This document shows positions 55,640 to 64,000 of a DNA stretch of 64,000 bases, in pieces (the stretch's first letter is position 1; each line of letters opens with the position of its first letter). The translations under genes were made by a program, and so were the position numbers. This stretch comes from Notospermus geniculatus. Its lineage: Eukaryota > Nemertea > Pilidiophora > Heteronemertea > Lineidae. The stretch is from NCBI GenBank assembly GCA_002633025.1, contig NMRB01001249.1:90875-154874 (forward strand), in the 5' to 3' direction. The notes beneath the pieces were generated by a model. That model was not told where the DNA came from, made no database searches, and saw only the letters and a list, made by a program, of their open reading frames with translations.

Positions 55640-56977
55640 TTAGACGGGGGTCGAACCCTGAGGCTGCCCTCTATTTTTACACTCAGTGTCATTAGCACTA
55701 GTCCTCATATCCATCTTTCCCTGTGATTTAATCACCATCGTCTCCCTCTTATCCATACTATGACTACTGTTACTTGCTCCTTCATCCTGGTATTTTGAAA
55801 TGACCTTCTGGCAGCAAATTAATTGTATGAGCCTGCGGCGAAAGCGAAGGCCGGTGAAACAGAACAAGAGGATGTTTATTGAACAGTTGATAAGGGAGAA
55901 TACGTGTAAAGCCACCACAAGGTTCCAGTAGGTCATGTGGTTCATCCATGTTGGATCATGTGGTCGTTCCTCCGGTGGAATATAGGGGTCACCAGTTGTA
56001 AAAGCAAACAGGAGAACGTAAGTCACGATGGAGAAACACTCTGATATGATCAGAAAAAAGGAGACACAGAGAATCATAATGGTAGGTGAGATGTCTATTG
56101 GCGTCCGGAACATTTGTCGGCAATATTCCTTATTTTTCTTGACCTTGTGGATCATAATTGTGTTCAAGACGAAGGAAATAACTGACGGAATGGCCGAAAA
56201 CGAAACCAGGACTATGACACTGGTGATATCTAACACGCTCAGCGTCCCTGCAAGTAATAGAGGTTCCCTCAGAATGCACATAGCGGTTTTTTCCTCAAAT
56301 ACCCATAGATAACCCTCGACACCTGCGGTCATGAGAGACACCGTCACGACTCCTGCAATAATTTTCAAAGCAAAGCTCAATTCATCGTTTCTTCCTAATT
56401 TCCTCCGCCGTAGTGGTTTCATGATCAGATGATATCTGTCCACCGTCAGAGACAAAACAGAAAGAATTGCACAATATTCACTCGCCACTGTTAGGATATT
56501 GTAAAGTTGACACAAACCGTTGTACCTGAATAAACGAAATCCACACGATACTTCAAACGTCAGGTGCAGAAATGACAAGGTCAATGTAACGGTGTTTGAA
56601 ACGATCATCGTGATGAAGAAATAAGCGGACGAATTGCGCATATCTTTGCGCAGCCATACTGCCACACTTAAACAGTTTCCGGTCATGCCTAGCAACCATA
56701 ATACAGGAATGATGTAAAATCCGATAAACACTTCAAAATCTTCATCCGTTTCGTACAGAAAATTTGAAGAATTGTCGCTTGTTCTGTTCGTGACGTCGCG
56801 ATAATTCTGTAGTCGCTTCAGGTGATCGAGTAGTTTTGCCCTTCCTTCTAAACCACGAATACCAGCACGAAACATGTTGTTAGTACCTTTGTTTGGCGAC
56901 AGTGTAGATACGGGTAGGACAAAATCTGCCGTAGACATTTTCTGCACGACGCCAGATGGTGTTATGACATCCTGCAC
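55640..56977 (-). CDS. Class A (rhodopsin-like) GPCR, divergent peptide-receptor type
   Basis: An intronless frame of 445 aa with seven hydrophobic segments. A long extracellular N-terminus carries N-glycosylation sites (NRT, NSS near 64-71). TM1 has the GN signature (N101). C156 at the top of TM3 and C234 in extracellular loop 2 can form the usual disulfide. DRY is intact at 180-182, followed by HLIMKPL. The TM2 acidic residue appears to be replaced (MIVSNTVTLTL), TM6 lacks CWxP, and TM7 has NCSINILLF instead of NPxxY, so the sodium-site and NPxxY switch are altered. A basic juxtamembrane stretch (RFRRRL) and vicinal cysteines (CC, 388-389) for possible palmitoylation follow. Overall pattern resembles invertebrate FMRFamide-type receptor relatives, but the ligand cannot be named. 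Confidence 0.88.
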   Translation of the reverse strand: MQDVITPSGVVQKMSTADFVLPVSTLSPNKGTNNMFRAGIRGLEGRAKLLDHLKRLQNYRDVTNRTSDNSSNFLYETDEDFEVFIGFYIIPVLWLLGMTGNCLSVAVWLRKDMRNSSAYFFITMIVSNTVTLTLSFLHLTFEVSCGFRLFRYNGLCQLYNILTVASEYCAILSVLSLTVDRYHLIMKPLRRRKLGRNDELSFALKIIAGVVTVSLMTAGVEGYLWVFEEKTAMCILREPLLLAGTLSVLDITSVIVLVSFSAIPSVISFVLNTIMIHKVKKNKEYCRQMFRTPIDISPTIMILCVSFFLIISECFSIVTYVLLFAFTTGDPYIPPEERPHDPTWMNHMTYWNLVVALHVFSLINCSINILLFCFTGLRFRRRLIQLICCQKVISKYQDEGASNSSHSMDKRETMVIKSQGKMDMRTSANDTECKNRGQPQGSTPV

Positions 56978-57755
56978 TATCGCCTAATTTGCAGTTCGAC
57001 GACAAGGCTTGACTGGTTGATCGAAGAAGTTGATACTCGTTGGAATCCCTTCGTATCTCAGAGCAGGTATTCTGAAGAGAGAGATAAGACAATGGCAGCC
57101 AATGGGTTTTATGTAATTTTCTGACAGAAGTTACCGTCGAAGGTAGTGCTGAAAAGAGAGCACAAAAAGTTACCAAGGTTGGTAGGGAGTTACAAATCAC
57201 TCACCATCAATCACCATTGACGACCTATGGGGTGACTGTTGCTTCGATCATATCACGAAGAATGCGGCCTCTCTCTCCAACATCGTCCTTTAGTAATGAA
57301 TATTTTCGTTCTTATTTTCCAGTCTTTGTATGAAATTAATTATTTATCACATTTACCCAACAGAAAGTGTAACATACGTATCTCACACTTCGAGAACAAT
57401 GGAACATAATGAAAGAGGGAGGTCCGAAAGGTATACCAACGATAATAACGTAAGTAAAAGAGGCGCTAATGCGGAGTATACATTGTATTTAGTATCAGAC
57501 AGGGATGTCATGACAAAGATGTTCCTACTCATTGCTTGTCACGTCGTCTATTACTTTAGAAATGAAGAAGGAAGGCCACCAAAAGAACAATATTGTACTA
57601 ATGAATCGGTCCGATGGGATCTCATCCGAACTACGCAATCATGTTGACAACTTTCTCATGTTGTGTTAAAAGGAATTAGTAATCATCATCATCGCATGGT
57701 GAAGTAATCTAAGGGGAATTGATCATCGTGAGTGATAGCCACAAGTAATCCATCA
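56978..57755. other. GPCR upstream region, no gene seen
   Basis: No exon with domain similarity. An open frame at 57,330-57,647 is compositionally unremarkable. The GPCR promoter is presumably here, but no TATA box or other element stands out. Confidence 0.4.
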
Positions 57756-59396
57756 TTGTGTTAAAGCTTTTTACCATCTTCACTTCCCATGTAAAATGCA
57801 CGAGTGCTGCACTCTTTTGGTCATTTACCTTCTGCCTGCATCGCTATTGCTTTTTGTACACGCTGTACACTGTTAGAAAAAACAGAAGATTCTACAGAAT
57901 AGTCAGCAGAGTTTCAAGCACTTTCTGTAAATTTATAGAAATGATTCAGGGTCAAAGGAATATTATGTCATTGCTCATGACCCTTTGTTTGGAAGGTTCC
58001 TCCTAGGTGTAACATAAAACGCACGTCATTGGTTCAGATGCAATGCCTTTTAACTAAAAAGACATTGCCTTCTGTTAACTTCTGTTTTTCTAACAGTGTA
58101 CAAATACGTTTATCATTCTCTCGACTATCATACGCCAACACCAAATCACGACATCATTGTTATGATTAAAGTCAGGGGCCCGTGAATCTGACAGCCTGAC
58201 TGATGAATAAAACATTATCGATCTAACGTAGTGGGATTATCACTGATTGACGTTGATATGGACACAAGAGGCTGGCTGAAATCAACAGATTTGTCGAGCA
58301 TCACGACGAGGTCGAACTAATTTCGCTACAGGGTCCATGAGTACGTGACCACGTTGGTTGGTTTTAGTTTGATCGGCAAGACATCAAAAGAGGCAATCCG
58401 CGGCTAATATTTATTTCATGTAGCCTACTTGTGGTACACAGTTCTACATGTATTTCTCTTCAACGGTGTTCTTGAGGTAATATCGTGGCATGCATTTATG
58501 TATGAAGGTGCATGTGTCCATGTACTGGTAGATAAATGTAATTGGACTGGTTATGATAAGTTTCAAGTGTGGTGGTAACATTTCGAGGCTGGACACTCAG
58601 AAAGTCTGCCACCCGCTTTATTAAACCATAGAAAACGTTCTTCTATGGTGCTCTCCGCTCTCTTCAATGCACAACGTTTGCTCTGGTTCATGTTGCTGAG
58701 TTTGCCATGGCGATGGTTGTGAAATATCCGATGTTGGTGCTTTAGATTATTGGGAGAACGACGCGATCGTCAGCGAAGTGCTCCTTCTAAATGTCGAATG
58801 TGACGTTACAGTTGAAAATGCAGCAGTTTAATAAATAATGAAATAAAATATTTGTTTCGGATGACTCGGTCTGACAGGGAACAACAACGGTAATGTGCTA
58901 ACTGAACATTTCTGTTTGCCTGTGTCGGGAATGGCACCAAAGGATCCATTTGGAATCTTTTTGGCGGGAGTGGAAGCTCCTTCTGTCTCACCCTTAGTTA
59001 GTTGCATGTAACCAAACGTCGATGTACAGGAGCATGCATGCAGTCGCATCAAAAGTACGTGTCATTTTGGTGAGACAGAATTTAGCTGATAATGTATAGC
59101 CTAACGAAATTGGGAACAAGTGGATAGGGTAATAGTGATGGCTTGTCACTTTGCACTCAAAAATTTAATATTTATCTCGGGACGTGAAACGTGGTATACA
59201 TGTAACAGTCCTGCTTCTAAAGCCAGTAGAGTGTGTTGTATGCAGTTCAGTTAATATTTTGCAGAAGGCTTCACCATCATCGTTCGATTTTCTCGAAAAT
59301 CATCCCAGAGTACGGTGATCACACCGGTTTCACCTGAAGAACGCGTTGAGTCTTTTTTGGTACGTACGTGGTAGACTTTATGGTACGTCTGGGTAT
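57756..59396. repeat. Non-coding tandem duplication, copy 1 (1.64 kb)
   Basis: Matches 59,398-61,055 almost base for base apart from scattered substitutions, short indels (an extra acatgta, for example) and a length difference inside an embedded MITE. It ends tggtacgtctgggtat, directly followed by the N at 59397. The identity level and N-joint suggest two haplotypes placed in tandem. Confidence 0.95.
57868..58098. mobile_element. TA-flanked MITE, short form (231 bp)
   Basis: Ends cactgttagaaaaaacagaag and cttctgtttttctaacagtg are inverted repeats, flanked by TA on each side (57,866-57,867 and 58,099-58,100), as for Tc1/mariner-like elements. Compared with the copy at 59,508, the inner part of the right arm is missing (about 45 bp). 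Confidence 0.85.
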
Positions 59397-59397
59397 N

Positions 59398-61055
59398 TTG
59401 TGTTGCTTTGTTACCATCTTCACTTCCTATGTAAAATGCACGAGTGCTGCACTCTTTTGGTCATTTGCCTTCTGCCTGCATCGCTATTGCTTTTTGTACA
59501 CGCTGTACACTGTTAGAAGAAACAGAAGATTCTACAGAATAGTCAGCAGAGTTTCAAGCACTTTCTGTAAATTTACAGAAATGATTCAGGGTCAAAGGAA
59601 TATTATGTCATTGCTCATGACCCTTTGTTTGGAAGGTTCCTCCTAGCTGTAACATAAAACGCAGGTCATTGGTTCAGATGCAATGCCTTTAACTAAAAAA
59701 GTGTCTCCTGTAATTTCACAGAAAGTGCTTGAAACTCTGCTGCCAGAAAATTCTGTTAAATTCTTCTGTTTTTCTAACACTGTACAAATACGTTTATCAT
59801 TCTCTCGACTATCATACGCCAACACCAAATCACGACATCATTGTTATGATTAAAGTCAGGGGCCCGTGATTCTGACAGCTTGACTGATGAATAAAACATT
59901 ATCGATCTAACGTACTGGGATTATCACTGATTGACGTTGATATGGACCCAAGAGCCTGGCTGAAATCAACACATTTGTCGAGCATCACGACGAGGTCGAA
60001 CTAATTTCGCTACAGGGTCCATGAGTACGTGACGTTGGTTGGTTTTAGTTTGATCGGCAAGACATCAAAAGAGGCAATCCGCGGCTAATATTTATTTCAT
60101 GTATAGCCTACTTGTGGTACATAGTTCTACATGTATTTCTCTTCAACGGTGTTCTTGAGGTAATATCGTGGCATGCATTTATGTATGAAGGTGCATGTGT
60201 CCATGTACTGTAGATAAATGTAATTGGACTGGTTATGATAAGTACATGTATCAAGTGTGGTGGTAACATTTCGAGGCTGGACACTCAGAAAGTCTGCCAC
60301 CCGCTTTATTAAACCATGGAAAACGTTCTTCTATAGTGCTCTCCGCTCTCTTCAATGCACAACGTTTGCTCTGGTTCATGTTGCTGAGTTTGCCATGGTG
60401 ATGGTTGTGAAATATCCGATGTTGGTGCTTTAGATTATGGGGAGAACGACGCGATCGTCAGCGAAGTGCTCCTTCTAAATGTCGAATGTGACGTTACAGT
60501 TGAGAATGCAGCAGTTTAATAAATAATGAAATAAAATATTTGTTTCGGATGACTCGGTCTGACAGGGAACAACAACGGTAATGTGCTAACTGAACATTTG
60601 TGTTTGCCTGTGTCGGGAATGGCACCAAAGGATCCATTTGGAATCTTTTTGGCGGGAGTGGAAGCTCCTTCTGTCTCACCCTTAGTTAGTTGCATGTAAC
60701 CAAACGTCGATGTACAGGAGCATGCATGCAGTTGCATCAAAAGTACGTGTCATTTTGGTGAGACAGAATTTAGCTGATAATGTACAGCCTAACGAAATTG
60801 GGAACAAGTGATGGCTTGTCACTTTGCACTCAAAAATTTAATATTTGTCTCGGGACGTGAAACGTAGTTCTGCTTCTAAATCCAGTAGAGTGTGTTGTAT
60901 GCAGTTCAGTTAATATTTTGCAGAAGGCTTCACCATCATCGTTCGATTTTCTCGAAAATCATCCTAGAGTACGGTGATCACACCGGTTTCACCTGAAGAA
61001 CGCGTTGAGTCTTTTTTGGTACGTACGTGGTAGACTTTATGGTACGTCTGGGTAT
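59398..61055. repeat. Non-coding tandem duplication, copy 2 (1.66 kb)
   Basis: Second copy of the unit at 57,756. Short frames that look conserved between the copies (57,758 and 59,368 on plus; 58,806 and 60,494 on minus) are conserved only because the whole DNA is. Confidence 0.95.
59508..59782. mobile_element. TA-flanked MITE, long form (275 bp)
   Basis: Same element as at 57,868, but with the full right arm: agtttcaagcactttctgta on the left is inverted relative to cagaaagtgcttgaaactct on the right. TA lies at 59,506-59,507 and 59,783-59,784. No coding potential. Confidence 0.85.
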
Positions 61056-64000
61056 AATGGGTTCCAACCCACATTAATCTAGATTACGAAATCACATTGT
61101 TTGCATACATTTCGCGATAATCATAGCAACATCTCTGCTGAACTCAATTGCGTGTAATTATTTTTCCATGTACCACACTTAACGACGCAATATTTTGAAT
61201 CGTAACAGATTGAACGACTATTGTAGCTGACTAGCTATAGAAAGTTCAGCGTTAAATGCAAATTTTTCCAACAGCAGCCGGTGGTAAAGGTATTACTGAC
61301 AGAACTCCTTCCGTGACATTACGGCCGGATTCGACACGGCATGACTTCCCGCTAATGGGTACTCTCGTTGAAAAATAGCCTCTTTACCTAAAAATTGTTG
61401 GTATGCCCACTACATACATCCACCACGTCAATTGACATCACTTTGCTCCCTCTCAAGACGTTAGTATGGTGTATCTTTCCATCAAAATCAAGGTCGCCCG
61501 GTCGAGAATACACACTAATTTCTTCTACATGTATTTGACAGGAATTCACAGTCAGAGAGGAAATTGCCTTTCTTAGCATTAATTCGTCCATCTGAGCCGC
61601 GCAAGTTCCCAAAATTTGGAAGTTTTGTTCTTTCTGTTGGGAATGATTCTCTTGTCTGTTGAACGCTTTCCTTTTTTCCGCAATTTTTCAATAAAAATCC
61701 TGCGATTTTGGTGCATGCATACTGCATACTTGCGTTCGTACCTTTGCCGCGCGACAGAGATTCAGGTTTTTACCGAAGGCAACGTTTGTCTATTCGGTGC
61801 TTTTATTTCAGAGCAGTTCTAAAATCATTTGGCTACTTTAATAGATGGAAGGATGTAGAAGATTTACAAGCTGGCAAATGATCGTCTGACGACGGACCAA
61901 GCAGGACATCATGGTCATTAGTATTCTCTCCATAGCCTATCAAGGAATTCCTCGGGGCCGAGTAGATCAAACTTCCAAGCAAACCTCATCGAACCATGTT
62001 CACCCAGGCGAAATCATCTCTCGAAGGATATCTGAAGCCATTATTCATACGGTATCAGACTCCTTCTGTTGACTTAACAGATGCAATATCGATCCGAAAG
62101 TCCTGAAACGATTTCGTGATGGCTTCTGACCTGTGCTCTNACTACAGTATTCCCAATCATTAGAAATAAAAGATTTTCAATCCTCCTCGTTTAAACCTGG
62201 TCAAATAATTGTCCAGGATACCTCGTCTAATCACACCCAATTGCATTTTTCTCAATGTAATTAACCGATATATCAACACGAACGATGTTTTTCGCGCATA
62301 AAGGATGGGCTTCCAAGCCTTGATAACCTCGTCGGTCGTTTAATTCTCTGATGAAGGTGATGAATATTTAACCACACTGTGACAGGTCGAGATCACAGAG
62401 TGCCGCTACGGATACATCGTTTCAACATGACATTACTGATACTTAAAACTTGTCTTCGAGCGTGCGTTAATTGAACGTCGCAGTATACATGTACCTACCA
62501 CAGTGTTACAGCCTCTCAAAATAATGGTAAATGGACTAAAATGATCGCCTGAGACGCATAAACGTTGAATTTGATAAGTGATCGTCCCCAAGATCCCGAT
62601 GCGTTTTAACAATATGGATAATTCGAAAGCAGCTCACACAAAAAAATTCCTGCTCCTGAAGTATTCCTTTCCCATCATAATCACTAGAATCCCTCCATGT
62701 GCCGAAAGTTTATACTACAGGTCCAGTATTCATAGCAGTGAGTCTGATTGCCGAGGCTGAGCCATTCTCCTACCGTTGTGCACTGGTAAGTCAGGTAAAA
62801 AATTCAATCAATTCTTCAGCATCAATAGCATAATGCACTTTTGATATCCACGTTCCAGCCATATATTGTAACATTGAGCAATTAAATTGGGAGTCATGAG
62901 GTTTTCTGTTGTTTGTGCGCTCTGCTGTGCGTTATTAGAAACGAAATAGAATTTCAACACAACCGGTATTTCTTTGCACGTACCGCTATTTAAATCCTTT
63001 TAACAGTAGCACTGAGAGTATGAGACTGATCCACGTTCCTTGGCATCAACTACAAAACCTAAACTGCTCTTTTTGTTGACATCCATCAAGCGTGGTCATT
63101 TGACAAGAAATATTGTTCGTAACCCAGTTGCTCCTGCTCTGCCTCTGGAACCGGATAGCAAACGCAACAAAGAGCAGCCAGCATCACTCAACCGATATCG
63201 ACCAACATTCTTTTAGTATCTTTTTCGTGTTTTTTTTGAGCCGGCAAATTTTATGAATTTAATTCAAGTTATTTATCGCCGATCCATTATAGAAATTGGG
63301 CCGGCATCCAACGTGTAAACGTTGAGTTTGATGGAGATGTAAACCCTGAAATGATTTAGTGTACTGATGGAATGTGATCCGATGTGCGGGGTGTCATTAG
63401 ACATTTGTGCGAATGAAATCGTCATTCGCCTCAGCAGCAGCGACGGCGTAGAACAAGACAGATACGTCGTGTACTGCAGTACCGGTGTGAAAGAATCTAA
63501 TGTCCCCCGATATGTGATGTCCCCAACAATATTTAAGCGCCACCTTTCAGTTGGACTCTAGAGAGACAAAGACCCTTAATCCTCTGACAAACAATGCAGG
63601 GGACATCAGGAAGGTGGGGGCATTAGATTCTATAGGTATCGCGTTTTTATGTTTCTTCATATTGCACTACACTGTATCTAAATCAGATACGCGTTCGTTT
63701 GATATTTCACGGAGGGTTTTCGATTGTGTGTTTATATTGATGTTCATGTTCATTTTGAAGGTGCACTGACAGTAAAGGGCTCTTTCCACTCGGGCAGCGG
63801 GAGATAAGTCAACCTTGTCCCCAGGGGTATAGTTCGCTCAGACAACCTCGGACCACTCGCTCACTAACCCCTGGAATCAGCTTCGGTTGCTAATCCAGGA
63901 ATCTTGGACTAAGTATAGGTGGCAGCACGAGTCAAAATAATCAATTTGAAATACTAACCAGTGCTTTTTAAAATTCTTTTTACAAAAAATCATCAAACCT
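61056..64000. other. Intergenic, no gene seen
   Basis: Open frames are under 75 codons and show no domain or exon-like structure. One N lies at 62140 with no flanking duplication that I can see. Exons of a gene extending beyond the window could be missed. Confidence 0.45.

Noticed and set aside
57758-59646. Two conserved plus-strand frames of 82 and 92 codons (57,758-58,006 and 59,368-59,646)
   Set aside because: They run through a MITE and are conserved only because the whole 1.65-kb segment is duplicated; no domain is present.

Overview
This is eukaryotic nuclear DNA from an animal, most likely a marine invertebrate. Genes are split by GT-AG introns, some coding exons are as short as 32-36 nt, and introns are full of short inverted-repeat elements. 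Motifs such as aggcct and acatgta recur throughout. The sequence does not fix the phylum. There are no operons, CRISPR arrays, rRNA genes or convincing tRNA genes. Seven single-N positions (963, 1648, 14111, 30353, 50769, 59397, 62140) look like assembly joins, and two of them sit exactly between near-identical tandem copies.

Layout. 1-13,480: gene-poor and repeat-rich, with degenerate tandem repeats (838-1,710), palindromic elements, a minisatellite and 17-bp array (6,385-7,380), and a nested foldback structure (7,999-8,941). 13,482-14,159 (-): a single-exon aerolysin/LIN-24-like protein. 14,160-21,870: no supportable gene; A/T-rich and purine-rich low-complexity DNA at 19,745-20,570. 21,874-25,044 (-): complete four-exon ALG11 (491 aa). 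25,045-25,380: probable shared promoter. 27,772-37,662 (+): complete ATP7-type copper ATPase, 19 coding exons, about 1,328 aa, five metal-binding domains. 40,173-42,985 (+): six-exon CRAL-TRIO lipid-transfer protein (313 aa). 43,115-47,990: tandem duplication carrying two copies of a two-exon follistatin/Kazal-domain protein (183 aa each). 48,137-53,169 (+): Cys-loop anion-channel subunit (436 aa if the internal duplication is ignored). 55,640-56,977 (-): intronless class A GPCR (445 aa). 57,756-61,055: 1.65-kb non-coding tandem duplication. The rest shows no gene.

How the genes relate. ALG11 makes the lipid-linked oligosaccharide on the ER; ATP7 loads copper into the secretory pathway and exports it. 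They are not functionally linked, but they are divergent neighbours here as they are (from memory) in human 13q14.3, which suggests very old microsynteny and perhaps a shared promoter. The channel and GPCR are typical signalling genes. I found no convincing new multi-gene system. The most unusual items are the follistatin/Kazal gene pair, the aerolysin-like gene, the 143-bp-TIR element in ALG11 intron 1, the nested foldback cluster, and the duplicated splice acceptor in the channel gene.
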